A DNA stretch of 64,000 nucleotides from Cinnamomum chago (taxonomy: Eukaryota; Streptophyta; Magnoliopsida; Laurales; Lauraceae), in contig CP142451.1 of the NCBI GenBank assembly GCA_038049695.1, forward strand, positions 9,236,001-9,300,000, given 5' to 3'. The notes under the pieces were generated by a model. It saw nothing but the letters and a program-made list of their open reading frames with translations. It was not told where the DNA came from and did no database searches. A program made the position numbers and the translations under genes. Positions 35,016 through 47,152 of the stretch are shown here, one piece after another; the first letter of the stretch is position 1, and the number at the start of each line of letters is the position of its first letter.

Positions 35016-37475
35016 TGTAATATCCTGCGTATCCTGGGCCCATGCTTAGTCTGGCCCAGGTAGTTTCTTAACTGATCTATTATTATGAAATTAGAAGTAT
35101 TATGTTTGGAATTAGAGTGTTACTTATGATGGAATTAGAAGTTGCCTAACATGAAGAGTTTTTAGAAAGAAAAGGAAATGAGTTGTATGATAACTCTAAT
35201 TAGGAAAAAGAAGTATAAGAAAAGGATTGGAATTAGGAAGTATACACCCCATCCTTATACATACATAAGCAAACCAACGACTCCTATGATGATATTCTAT
35301 TCATTCGAAGAGAATTCTGATAGAGATAGTTTTGTGGCTATCAATCAGGAGAAGAAGAGGAAGGCTACGGGTGTCCTATTCGCGTCCACATATTGCAAAG
35401 GCGATGATCGTTTATCAAATGTGAGTTGATCTTCCTAGTTAACTAGTAGATCAATTTAGATAATTGATATTGTGTTGTGATTTGGATATTCTGTGTTGAG
35501 AAAATCTGCTGGTTAAAAAATCATATGTTATGAGTACTCGATATAAAGAAGATCTGTTGAATTATATTATGTATTACAATATCTATTGAATTATATTCTG
35601 TATTATAAGAATTGTTGAATCTCATGTTAATATATGAGGGATGATGCTAACAGATTGGGGTGCAAGAATATGAAACAGATTTGAAAATCTAATGGATCAC
35701 AGAGATAGATGATGAGCAATATTTTGACATTGAAGGGTTGTGGGACCCCATGGCCCACCTGATCAAATCTGGTAAGGTACTGCTGGTCAATCAAGATGGA
35801 CTTGGGCCCATTGAGGTGGGCTCCGTTTGGGCCACCATCCACTTGATTTTATTATTACAGGCGTAAGTTTGATGAAAACAGAGATGAAGGTCGATGGCTG
35901 TAGTAAAACCAATCAGTGGATCTGATTGGAGATCAAGACCACACATCTTTTAAAGGACCCATGGTCGACCATAGGGAACCTAGGCATCTTGGGTTTGGAC
36001 TAGTGGGTCCTACTATCCAACAGACTTAAAGAGTCCCAAGGGTGAAACTGATGGAAAAAGAGTTGAAGGTCGATAACTGTTGTGGGACCCACTACCTAAG
36101 TTAACCATAGACTAGGACCCCACATCTTGAAGGGGACCAATGGACGATCTAAATGGTGGTGGTCCCATGTGGCCTGGTCTCCACCTGCCCAGTTATCCAG
36201 AAACTTCAATTTTGTTAACCGTAAGGCTTATTTATGAATATTATTTGTATTTATTAAGACTGTGGGGCCCAGTAAAGATATCTGATGGTGAATCCAATCC
36301 ATTAAGAGTAAAAACCTAGACATGGGTGACCTTAGACATTAGGTCTGATCTTGGTTTTGTCTAGTGGGACCCACTGGATGTTATATGGGTATGCCTTCAG
36401 ATGTGGACAAACTGGTGATTGATTATGTTCGTTTGGGTGTGGATGTGTGACAACTGTAATTGGGTTTAGCCCTAAGATTGGTAGGTGGCGATCATATAAA
36501 GTTTACATACAAATAACTTAAAGATTAGATGATTAATTGAATGTCAATAAGTGACTGATCAATTTAGCTGTGATTAATTATATGCATTATGATTACTTAA
36601 TGTTATGTTATGTTTTGTTTTATGGTGTGGACCAACCATACTCCAACAATACCAATTATGAATTGGAGTGAGCCAATAACCAATGAAATTAGTAAGGGTT
36701 GGATCCATACTGTTGATTATGTAAATGATGTAAATTGTTAATAATACCGAGTTGTGGTTGTTATGTGATGGTGAGGTCCCAGACTTGGAATGTTGGACTT
36801 AGTGTCCAGGCTGTTTTAGTGGCTGGTCCTCAGGGGACGTGAATGACCATTAAGTTGGCCGGTCCTTAGTGGATGTGAACGACCAGTGAGTTGGCTGATC
36901 CTTAATAGAAGTGTTTGATGAGGCAGGGTCATGGTGACCAGTATACATATATATGATAAGGCCTTTGAGGTGTTGTAACCTGTATGGGTACGGATGTGTA
37001 TATGGATGTACTTTTAATGATATTTAATTTATTGATTCGGATTTTGTTGATTGTGTGATATTATGTTGTATGTGGCCTGCGTAATTAGAAAAATTCATTC
37101 ACCAGTAAATACTGATGTTGTGTTACCCCATTCAGGTAATCAAATTGCGGGTGCGTTAGAGCGGATTGATGATCAGCATGTAGATTTCAGCATGCGTAGC
37201 TAAGAGAATAAAATGAGAAAAACTTAAATAGATGATAGAATCATTAATACTTGTTTAGGAAAAATTATATAATGATTTAAACACATTATTGAATTTTGAG
37301 GCAGGACATAACAAGTTGATTACTTAAAGGATTTTTTGATATTTATAAATGGGAAATATATTTTAAAACTAAATGCCTGATTCCTTGTGGAAATTCTTTG
37401 ATGTATGCACGGTGAAAATTGCTATATGATCATGATCCAGATATCCAACAGGGTCTCGAAATTCGGATCATAAAA
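35016..37475. mobile_element. Probable solo LTR (about 2.46 kb)
   Basis: Begins TGTAATATCCTGCGTATCC and ends GGGTCTCGAAATTCGGATC followed by ATAAAA. AATTT lies directly on both sides (35011-35015 and 37476-37480), consistent with a 5-base target duplication. The expected terminal CA would have mutated to AA. The interior is non-coding with many GGGACCCAC-type words. I saw no second LTR, gag or pol. Ty3/gypsy-type is a guess from length. Confidence 0.5.
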
Positions 37476-37858
37476 AATTTAAATTAATTACAATTGATTG
37501 AAAGGAGAAAATAGCATAATTAAAAGCAAATATTATATTTTTTAAGGATTGAATACAATGATTTGTTTGCACTGATATTTGGCCAACCATCCGAGCCATT
37601 CATCCTACTAAAACTCTGAAACAAATTGTGTCCGCATTATCAGGGTTCAAGATGTTATTGTGTACCTTGACCCAAGTACCATTTAATAATTAAGTGGACT
37701 TTTTTTTTGAAGCTGACATAAACGGGCTTTAAAAGCTATATCAGGAAACATGGAGTTAATAATTATCTCTCTGACTCACCTCAAAAAATTTAGTTTATTT
37801 TCATAAAATTTATGGTGAAAATGCAATAAATTTTCAAAATATTACTTATATATGTGAC

Positions 37859-38233
37859 GAGTCCAGATCCAAACACGGAAATCCTATTTGAACCAATGAG
37901 AAGGTGACACATGGAGTAGATGCTTTTTTTTTATTCACTGTAGGAGATGAGTTGTATTTGTTATCCTCCTCTCATGTGTCACCCCCTCATTGGTCCAAAC
38001 AGGGATCCAGATCATCTATGAAACGTGAGGACGACTTGAATCGAGATCATCTAAAGATTTTCCCCACGGTGACCGTGAGTGAACGAATTATGGTCCGCCA
38101 CATCAACGTAGGCAACCCCTGCCCCGGATATATACCAAGTTGCCCGCATGACAGGCTGCTCACGGTGATGTGGCAGACCTTGATTGATCCACTCACGATC
38201 GCCGTGGGGGAAATCCTCAGAGGATCCGGACTC
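37859..38233. mobile_element. Compound foldback element (375 bp) with 8-base target duplication
   Basis: Outer inverted ends GAGTCCAGATCC (left) and GAGTCCGGATCC (right, reversed). The flanks are TATGTGAC (37851-37858) and CATGTGAC (38234-38241), 7 of 8 identical. Inside are two separate imperfect palindromes: one around 37890-37997 (GGTGACACATG/CATGTGTCACC arms) and one around 38060-38215 (CCCACGG...CGTGAGTG arms). Open frames on both strands here look alike only because the DNA is palindromic. Confidence 0.75.
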
Positions 38234-38524
38234 CATGTGACTCTCATGCTTAGTTAAATAACTAATCATGTATTTGGTATTGGCAGCCTAAGTATTACAT
38301 GCGCTTTTGTGGTGGTCTAACATTACATCAATGTCATCATTAGCCATAATAACTTAATAAATGCATTTTACGTCAAAAAACACAATTAATGTACAACAAT
38401 TCTGTGGCTGAATCCATCTCTACCTCCCAGGGAATCACCAATGGAAACCTCATTTATTAACATTGGCCAGTCCTTCCTTCAAAAGAAAAGCGGAAAATAA
38501 TGGTGATGTGCAATGCTCAAGTTC

Positions 38525-41500
38525 TCATGTTATCTTGACATCTCGAAGAAGCCGAGCTGCGATAGAGCCGTATCTTCTTGCCTCCCAATCATCAAGCTTC
38601 CTGGTTTTCATCATCCCAACCTCGTCGCCATCCATAACACCCTTGTTACCACATTCTACATGTTCCTCCTCTGCGTCACAACTCTCACCATCCTCATCGC
38701 TTCTGCATTCACCACTGGATTCAGCATCGTGTTGCATCGGATTTTCTGCACATCCTGCTCGAGATTTTAACCCCATGATGAAGAGCTGGATACTCGCATG
38801 CTGGTACTTGCTATCCATCTGCATGGAAAGATGATAAAACAATGACTTCAGCATAAGGAATTCCTTTCAACTGATACAAAAAGATGCAGGATTAGTGGAC
38901 AAGCACCTTTGTCCTTGGGACAGTTTTCACTTCAAAATTGCTCTTCCACATGGCCAGCATTTGTTCATGGACGGTTGTGGATCGGATCTCATAGCCCAAC
39001 TGCATGAAATTCCAGAAAGAAAAATGAATACAGTGACAAGAGCTTCCAGAACCAACAAGATGTAGTTAGCTTCCCAAGTGTCAGCAAAACTGTTTTACCA
39101 AGATTGTGGTTCTAGGTCCAGATAAGGCAAATATGGTCCGCAACAGTGGCTCCAAGAGGTGCTCCGCATAAACCTTATAACAATAAATAGAAGTCTGAAC
39201 TCTTAGCACATTCAGCATTCTGCATATATTGCTGCTGCTTAAGATCAATTTATACTCGATGACAGATATGACATAAGGCCTCTGATAAATAATTGCATTC
39301 ACATGAATTGACGAAAACCCAAAAATCAAGGTTCACATTTGATTATGATACATGTCCTGATGAAAGCAACGAAGTTCGGATGAACATGGAAAAATAATTG
39401 AAGAAAAAAAAAGAAGCCATGTATCACTCAGAACAGAGCAAGATATGGTTGCCTGAAAGATACCATACTTGTGCTTCTCAGCTTTTAGCCTATCATCACA
39501 GATCATGATATCCTATGTAGTGTTGACCAAGAGCCATACGACGCCGCATTAGTTGCTTAATTGACTTTCTAGAAGAATTCTCAAAAAGCTTAACCTTTGT
39601 AAGGTCTCTAGCTATTAACAGTTTGATGAAGGCTCAAGTTACTCTAGTGATCGTCATAAAAAATAAAAAAATAATTAAAAAAAAAAGGTTTTCAGCAATT
39701 TCTTGTTCTGGGAGAATCATGGAAAATTCTCAAAATTTTAACTGTTCTCAGGGTATTAGCGGAAAACTTTCGCAAAAAATAGACTGCATCAAAATTAGAA
39801 ACACAAAACAAAATTTAACATATAAAAAGTGCTTAGCATATCACCATCATCATCAAAGCCTTGTCCCAACAATGTTGGGGTCGGCTACATGAATTCTATT
39901 TCTCCAGCCCGATCTATCCGGAGCCAAATCCTCAGGTAGGTTGAACTTCTTCAGGTTCATTTCTAAAAAAATGAGGTTTTAAGTAAATCTTGCAAAATAG
40001 TGGAAGATTATGTAGTTTCAGCAGCATGTTAAAAAATCACTGAAATATCGGATTCATCTTGTTTTACAATTTTATTAACTATTGGAATAGTTCCAAAAAT
40101 CCGCAATGTGAACATAACTGATTGTATTAATGGGTTCCTGCCTCCTTACAATTAGAGATTTCATGTTGTCCAGCTATTCCCAAAAGTCCACTCAATCATG
40201 TATGACCATGATCCAAAACCTAAGGGCCTATATGTTTGCATAATATTTCATGGAAATTGGATTAATTTGAATTCTAAGTAATTATTTCTAAAATTAGCTA
40301 AAATCGACGAAATAAAGGTGAAGTTCTATAAATGGAAATCAAATAATCTCCCTTTTAATGGAAAATGAATCGAGGGGAAATGGAAACAATTTATATAGAT
40401 GATTCTCTTTGTGCTATCGGGTGGGCTTCAAGTAGTTGCATCCCTCCCTGGAAGCTAGCTGATGTAACAAATGAGATTCAGGACATAGCAATGCGTATCT
40501 CTGCCTCTTTTTTTCCATACCGAGAGATGCTAATTTGTTGGCAGACACTCTGGCTCAGAAGGGAGTTAATAGACATAGTCTGCATATTGCGGTGCTAAGG
40601 GACATCATCTCTTGACCTTTGGCCCTCGGTCCTCTCCTTCATGTGTTTTTTGCTTTTAGCCTTGGTTTTTAGTGTTTTATGTGTTCTGTGGTTCTCTGAG
40701 CTTTTTCAGTATTTATCTCATACTGTAATCAGCTCACTTTAATAAAAGTTGTTCTTCAAAAAAACTTAAAAGTCACTTTCCATCGCCCCTTAATTCATTT
40801 TTCATTAAAAGGGAGATTATTTGGTAGCCATTTCAGGAAATTCACTTTTGTTTCTTCAATTTCGGCAATTTTATAAATATTCTATGAAAACAAGCAGGCC
40901 ATAAATGTTACGTTTGGATCTAGTCAGATGTATTCTTCTTATTTTAATATCCATATGTAGTCCATTACATTCTAAGCTGCTCTTCATCATCACCGCCAAC
41001 AACTTACACGACCCTTAATGCCAAAACTCTGTTGAACGCAATACTCTGATTCATACTGTGGTGAACAGTGAGAGTATCAATCACCTCCAAAGAATGTAAT
41101 GAGTTTCAACTTACAACGTCAGTGCCAATGATGTAATCAAAGGGAGGATCAACTGCTCTTATGTGCTCTGGATTTCCCCAATCTAACTCTGCAACTTCAA
41201 TTGAACCAAATGATGCTACAAAAGAAACACAATGGAAAAAAGAAAGAAGCGGGGTGAGTGAGGTTTGACACAACCAACAGTTTACATGTTTCAAGAAAAC
41301 CATACGCAGGAGCTATTTAAAGCGCACACACAGAGATAGTAACCAAATGATTGATCCTACATGTAAAATACCAACCTGATCACACAGCTAATTTTTGTCA
41401 TAAATACCAATATGTTATATAGCAACCAGATGATTGATCCTTCATGTAAAATACCAACCTAACCACACAATTATTTTTTGTCATAATACCAATATGTTGA

Positions 41501-41800
41501 GCAGGTATTAGGGATGTGAATGGGCCTCCGATTACCCAGTTACTCAAGGGTTCTGACCCCAAAAAAAACCATGGACCCTCTTTGTGGACCCAATTGATAA
41601 TCAGGTCTCAGTCCAGGTGCAGTCAGTTCCTAACCCAATTCATATGCATATGAAATATGATATGATATAAAATATTAAGTATATATTATTAAATAGTAGA
41701 TGCTATCTTTTCTCTATTGAACAATTGACTCATAAATGAATCCAGCACAGGTGATAGGCACATGCGTGCGACTAAAATCTCAAGTTCGGGCTTCCCACAT

Positions 41801-41864
<64 letters not shown>

Positions 41865-44800
41865 ATATATAGATTTTTGAGTGGGCCTGAATCTGAGCCT
41901 AAGTATATCCAGTTAATCAGGTGCGCGTCCACCATGGACTGCTAGTGCTACCAAACCCAACCCATTTACATCCGAAGCAGAAAGTATCACCTATGACATC
42001 AGATGTATAGAGCTTACACCAGGTAAGCAGCCGGCCATCAAAACTTGCCAAACCAAACTGGGGCTACTTTTTGGAGGAGGTGGTACTCAACCTACCCACA
42101 TTGTCAGGAATTGGAAAAAGGAATCACAATATCAATATGCCATCAAATTCTAATTTTGTAAATTTATTTAAGCTAAAATAACTAAATAAAAATAAGGATG
42201 TGGGACAAAGTATACTCAGAAGTGCGCAGATAAACCAGCAACCTATGGTACCCATATACTTCAAAATAAACAATGTACACAATATTTTAATTTTATAAAT
42301 AAAATCTGTGTCCCTATGGCGTGCCCTTGCTATATTCATCCCATATCCATGCATCATATTTGATGGGGGGGGGGGGGGAGGGATACAAATTGTCAGATTG
42401 GAAAACTATAAAATTGAATTAATTAGTGGTATGCAGAGTTGCAAATACACACAGATGCACACAGATGCAGGTGCATGCATACCAATGAGGGGAAAAAAGT
42501 ATATGATTTACATTAGCATAAGAAATAAACCAATAGCTACAAGTAAAAAAAAAAAAAAAATGAAGTTTGCATTAAGTTCTAAAGCATACCTGAATCGGGA
42601 CTTGTTTGCATGATCCTTGAAGTATTACGCTCAACATTCCTCATAAGCAATGGCAATACCTCAACCTGATCCGTAGACACCACATCACATCCTAGCAGTG
42701 CCATCCCTGCATATCATAGTAAAATGAACCTCTGTGTATGAGATAAGTTCTTGCAGAAATACACATTATTCTATGTTAAACGGTCAAGTGCCAAATATAG
42801 AGATAGAATGCAAGGTGCTCACCGAATCCCGCTAGTCCACAACCAGCCCCTAGCTCAATGACACGTTTGCCCTTTAGTTTAGTTGGGGAAAACCTACCTT
42901 TTCTGCAGTTCTTTTCCTGAATCGGAGTGGTGAGATTATAATCAATAATAGAAGCTTTGTTTCATTGAATAAATAGACACCATACAAAGCTAAAAGATAT
43001 GCATAGTAGCTGTCTGGGGAAGACATAAAGGGCCTCTGGCAGGCACAATAAGCAACTATGGTCTCATCTAATTGAATTCTCAGCAGCTCAAGATGGAGAG
43101 GACAAGAGTTATAATTAGACAATGCATCAACATTCTAACCAAGTAGTGATTTTGACTTTTGAGGATCAATCTGAATGCACAAAGTTCTGATAAAAGACTC
43201 AAACTAATATTGCATAGAAAGTTTAATGGATGCCGACACTGGTGATCTTTGGTATTATCGACAAAGTCGTGCTTACAGAGAAGTTCAGGCTTTACTTGCG
43301 CTTGGAGTTGCTCAATGTTAAGCACAAATGACAATACATCTAATAGGGATCATAGAGTAGATGTTGATAGGCACTTCCAAAATCCGAACATAAAAAATAA
43401 GAGTAAAAAATCTTTTATTGGTAGGTCAAAAGGAATTCTCACCAAGGTGGAAATTGTTATTTTCGGAGATGGCTCTAGTTTTTTTGCTCTGAAAGGAGTC
43501 ATTTAAAGATTTCATTAAGATGAGAGGGCTAGCATGAGTTGCATTCTTTTACTTGATAGAGTTTTTGAGAGCGGAATTTAAATTAGAAGGAGATATCTGA
43601 AGATAGAAAAGAAAGAATAGTGTTTCTCTTCTTGTATCTTCTTCTCTTTGACCCTTAGGAAAAGCCATCTTCTTCAACTGCAAGAGTATCTTGATATAAA
43701 GTGAAACGCATAATAGTCTCTCTTGTGGTCCATTTATTTTTATTACTATTATTGTTTATACGTTCACCGCAGTGCAATAAACTCAAGCAACAACTGTAAT
43801 ACAAGGATTGCCGTGTATTTTTTTTATTTTTATTTTTTTGGTATTTTCCTACGAGGATGACAGTGGTAATGTATGCTCTTCAGAAGATGTACTTAGGGAA
43901 ACGACATCTTCTTCTCCAGCACGAGTAGCTTCATATGAAGTGAAACACATAATTGTCTCTTTGTGGTCCATTTCTCTTTATTACTTTTACTGTTCATACT
44001 TCCTCAACATTGCAACAATCTCAAGCACCAACAGTATTTTCCTACAAAAATGATATTGAAATTATATACTCTTCATAAGATCACTACACATGCAATAACG
44101 TAATGAAGCCATTTTAAACTGCATACAGAAAAAATGAGTCGGAGATATTACCAGAAATTTGACAAATACCATTGATGCATCCCAAACTGTAGTGCCCAGA
44201 TGCTTTGAGTTTGGATCCTAGCACACACACACAGACCATACTTAAATGACACTCATTGCTGGGTAGGAACAATAACAGAAAGATAGGCAGCAGAAGATTG
44301 GTGCTCGAACAAAAAGAAAACAGTAAATACTGCAATTTTGCACAAATGCCGAGAGATTATAACCAGCATGCTTCAAAAGGTGAGAGCAAGCACATTGTCT
44401 CACATTAAATTTCCAAATTTCCCATCTTGTTTCACTTTAAATTTACATATTTCCTATCGGTTCATAGCCTAATATTATCACTTTCCAACTTAACTTCTTA
44501 TACATAAAAAGTTTCAACTTTCCTTTTAGACCCTATTGCATATTGAATAATAAATAAACAGAAAAAGGCAGAGATGCTCTAATATGAGATTCAATTAAGC
44601 CTTTAATATCTTTGGGTCCACAACTGAATATAGTGAATTACAGTTGACACTTGACAGAGAAACAACTTATTTAATATGTCCTGTTCCTTGACAAGAGGAA
44701 ATTTGAGTATAATCTGTTCAGTTGGAGTAACATTAAGATTTTACCTGGAAAAACTGTGGCTGATGGCCTAGCACTTGCATACTTGTATAAACGCAAAATT

Positions 44801-46170
44801 TAACATAGAATGTTGATTCAACAACTCAAATGTCAATGCAACACCCACATGTCAAGGTAATCCCAAACATGTATAGATCTTTCATTGTGAAGTATAACGA
44901 CATTAATTGCTTATACAATTTACAATATAACCATTTAAAAAACATAAACAGAACCTACCAAAAATGAGAATAAGATTCTACCTGGGAAAACTGCAGCTGA
45001 TGGCCTAGAACTTCTAGAATAACTGAAGATGTGCTCGGAGAATTTAGCCTGGTGAGGGAGCTCTTGTTAAATTCAAATATCCACATAAAAGCCTCACAAA
45101 TTGAAAAAAAAAAGTGTTCAAAACAGTTCAGGACAAATAATAGTTATACAAAACATCGAGATGTCAACATGCAATGCAAATGCAGCATCTTGAACCAACA
45201 CAAAACTAACATGAACAATAAATATAAGTGAAGTCTCGAATCAAAATCATTCACAATCGAAACATATATAAAAGAAAAACAAAAATGAAAAACAAAAAAA
45301 GGTGATTCCCAGGCACAAGATAAAGAAGGTGGATGCTATTTTTGAAGGATGGGGTGTGGAGGATGCTTCCATAAACCACATGAAGTTCCTTCACTTCTAT
45401 TAATATCGAATCCCATGGCATTCCTAACTTACACCTTATACATGGAAATAAGTATTACAAGTTTCATCAAAGATGGATTATGAAATTATATGGAAAGCAT
45501 AAGTATTTCTGCGGTTCTATATACATTGTTCTTCCAGTTACTTGGTGGGTTTGTAATACTAGCCATCATGTTTTCTTCGCTCGCCTCTTGGCATAATTTG
45601 TGAAATGATTTTACATGGAAAGTTGTAAAATCATTTTACACACTCTAAATCACGTTTTTGATGGTCTTTTCCTCTTTCAAAATCACTCTACGTGCAAATC
45701 CTCTTCACTTTCGCTTAATGAAGTTTTCATGGTTACCATTGGGGGAAGAATTAAGGGAACGATGAAAATTAGTGCAGCTTTATCGTTAACTGATTTCCCA
45801 CGATTAAGAGGTAAACCATTTCCTTAACAATGGAGCGGGGAAACACAGCATTACACAAACAAACCCTAAAAAATGATGGAAAGAGGACTTTCCACATATA
45901 GAGATTCCTCTTTCTCCAATGCATATCAGATCGGTCTTTTACATCGAAAATTTTGTCTCCACCTGCGAAGTAGACAGAGAAGAGAAACCAAGTTGTCTTC
46001 TCGTAACCGAAACGGCTATAGATATCTTCCTAGTTGTGAGACAAACAGTTGAAAATGTTTTCCGATGAAACGTGACAATGGGGAAAAAAGAATCCTGATA
46101 GAAGATTGATAGTGAAACTGTGAAAGTAAATAAAATCGCGGGAAAGCATATACCTGCAATCCTCCATCAT
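38525..46170 (-). CDS. METTL21-type protein-lysine methyltransferase (At1g73320-like)
   Basis: Nine exons join in phase: 46154-46170, 44982-45048, 44152-44217, 42823-42916, 42590-42706, 41115-41215, 39099-39173, 38907-38999 and 38525-38818; 924 bases, 307 aa. The start, MMEDC then RLNSPSTSSVILEVLGHQLQ, uses a 17-base coding first exon and fits the remembered Arabidopsis N-terminus. Seven-beta-strand methyltransferase motifs: HLGTTVWDASMVFVKFL (upstream element), VIELGAGCGLAGFG (SAM loop, 69-82), CDVVSTDQ with Asp94, ELDWGNPEH (130-138), FDYIIGTDVVYAE with the DVVY motif at 153-156, and GYEIRSTTVHEQM. An acidic stretch (241-264) and a basic end follow. The family methylates lysines of chaperones and translation factors; the substrate here is unknown, cytosol or nucleus likely. 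If exon 1 is wrong, MWIFEFNKSSL at 45086 gives an alternative start. Confidence 0.93.
39838..39965 (-). mobile_element. 3' end of an RTE-type LINE
   Basis: On the minus strand it ends CCGACCCCAACATTGTTGGG followed by ACAAGGCTTTGATGATGATG. A GTTGGGACAAGGCTTTG end followed by a short trinucleotide tail is, as I remember, characteristic of plant RTE-clade elements. Only the last 100 or so bases are recognised. Confidence 0.5.
40222..40905. mobile_element. hAT-like MITE interrupted by a LINE fragment
   Basis: Left end AAGGGCCTATATGTTTGCAT; right end, reversed, ATGGCCTGCTTGTTTTCAT. Inner inverted arms (AAATAATCTCCCTTTTAATG) flank the insertion at about 40340-40365 and 40800-40830. Confidence 0.55.
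40375..40770 (+). mobile_element. 5'-truncated LINE with RNase H remnant
   Basis: Frame-shifted translation gives WKLADVTNEIQDIAMRIS and then ADTLAQKGVNRHSLHIAV before a stop at 40612. This is the usual C-terminus of the RNase H domain in plant L1-type elements. A 3' UTR of about 140 bases and a short A-rich tail (CAAAAAAACTTAAAAG) follow. The fragment is dead. Confidence 0.65.
41341..41500. repeat. 83-bp tandem duplication in methyltransferase intron 5
   Basis: ATGATTGATCCTACATGTAA followed by AATACCAACCT occurs twice with a period of about 83; the copies differ at several bases. Confidence 0.88.
41511..41978. mobile_element. Dispersed repeat with TAGGGATGTGAATGGG-type ends
   Basis: Left end TAGGGATGTGAATGGGC; right end, reversed, CGGATGTAAATGGGTTGGG. 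Related ends recur elsewhere in the window (about 6012 and 46800). It contains a 58-base CT microsatellite at 41803-41860. The hAT family is likely but not shown. Confidence 0.45.
41803..41860. repeat. CT microsatellite (58 bases)
   Basis: An uninterrupted (CT)29 run on the plus strand. Confidence 0.95.
42917..44151 (-). other. Methyltransferase intron 3
   Basis: 1.2 kb. The stretch around 43660-44045 contains two diverged copies of a segment with GAAACGCATAATAGTCTCTC or GAAACACATAATTGTCTCTT, about 270 bases apart. No coding signal. Confidence 0.55.
44734..44784 (-). pseudogene. Duplicated copy of methyltransferase exon 2
   Basis: Minus-strand translation gives QVLGHQPQFFQ followed directly by a GTAAAATCTTA donor, closely matching the true exon 2 end (EVLGHQLQFSQ, donor GTAGAATCTTA) about 238 bases upstream in the transcript. 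The 5' half of the exon and its acceptor are not recognisable, so it is probably a pseudo-exon left by a local duplication. Confidence 0.75.
45049..46153 (-). other. Methyltransferase intron 1
   Basis: 1.1 kb between the 17-base coding exon and exon 2. No repeat or coding element recognised. Confidence 0.6.
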
Positions 46171-46824
46171 ATATAAGTGATAGAAGAAAGACGATCGCAG
46201 TCGTAACCAACCAGTGTGCACTGCCCTTTGTATTTTTTTTTTTTTCCGATCTAATTGATTTGGACTAGCTATGCACTTAAAAAGGCTTTGGTTGGCTACA
46301 GTTAGGGTTTGGAAAGTGTGATCGGAACCACAGTGGATCCGGACTTGTTTTAAAATAATAGTTTCGGTCCAATGCAATTTTGAGTTAGATCTATTTTGTT
46401 ATTTCCAAACTCAATTTAGATAAGAAAATCTGAATCCGATTTCAAAACCGAGTCCACTTAAAGGACTCGAATCTAGTTCCAAAATCAATTCTATTTTTTC
46501 TTAAAATAAGTATATCATTCAGTTTATAATAGTACATCAAGTCTACAACATATAGTATTATATATAAAAATACCAAAAAAATGATTAGTTTTAAAGTACA
46601 AATTACAGTATCAAATACTCATATGCCGGATCCTGGGTTCAAGGGTCGGAACCCATATAGACCCGGAACCGGACCCGTTTATCAATCGGAACCTAAATTA
46701 AGTTCCAGACTTGAACCCATTTATGAATCAGAACCTAAAATAGGTTTCAGACCCGACTTTTTTGTGGGTCGGAACTTCCTGGTAAATGGATAATTGGATA
46801 TCCATTTGTAACCCTAGCTACAGG

Positions 46825-47152
46825 TAGGGGGTGTTCATGTGCCTGGCCAGCCCAATTTAGACCGGGCTTGAATTTGTAATTTGGGCCCATTTGATAATCA
46901 AGTCCAAAGCCGCCCCCCTCCCCGCCCAGACCGAACCATATAAAAAGTACGTGTAATTGAATTTACTTAGGCCAAACATTGGCTTGAAAGCCCACAAAAT
47001 TGATAAAAAGCCAGGTTCAATCTGGCCGAGTTGACTAAATTGTGCCTCAGGCCTGACTTCTTATTATTGCCCCTTTTTAGGCTTGGGCTTATACTTGTAA
47101 AGTCGGGCTGGGCCTAGATATTCTTCGTCCCGGCTGCCCATGAACACCCCTG
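46825..47152. mobile_element. Non-autonomous hAT-like element (328 bp)
   Basis: Left end TAGGGGGTGTTCATG and right end, reversed, CAGGGGTGTTCATGGGC. The flanking 8-mers GCTACAGG (46817-46824) and GCTATAGG (47153-47160) match at 7 of 8 positions. CAGGGGTG ends with an 8-base duplication are the hAT signature. The interior is non-coding with GGGCTTGGGCTT-type words. Confidence 0.65.

Larger units (their letters stand above)
34387..38524. other. Region between the glycosyltransferase and methyltransferase genes
   Basis: Holds a probable solo LTR (35016-37475) and a compound foldback element (37859-38233). The 34.5-35.0 kb part carries a TTGGGGCCCACCTGG-type repeat word. No gene recognised. Confidence 0.6.
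39174..41114 (-). other. Methyltransferase intron 6 with nested transposon remnants
   Basis: 1.9 kb. Contains an RTE-like LINE tail (39838-39965) and a hAT-like MITE (40222-40905) carrying a LINE 3' end. Confidence 0.65.
41216..42589 (-). other. Methyltransferase intron 5
   Basis: 1.4 kb. Contains an 83-bp tandem duplication (41341-41500), a repeat element with a CT microsatellite (41511-41978) and a G run (42365-42378). Confidence 0.7.

Noticed and set aside
37904..38269. Open frames of 117, 66 and 72 aa on both strands with similar sequences
   Set aside because: They arise because the foldback element is palindromic; no codon bias or known domain.
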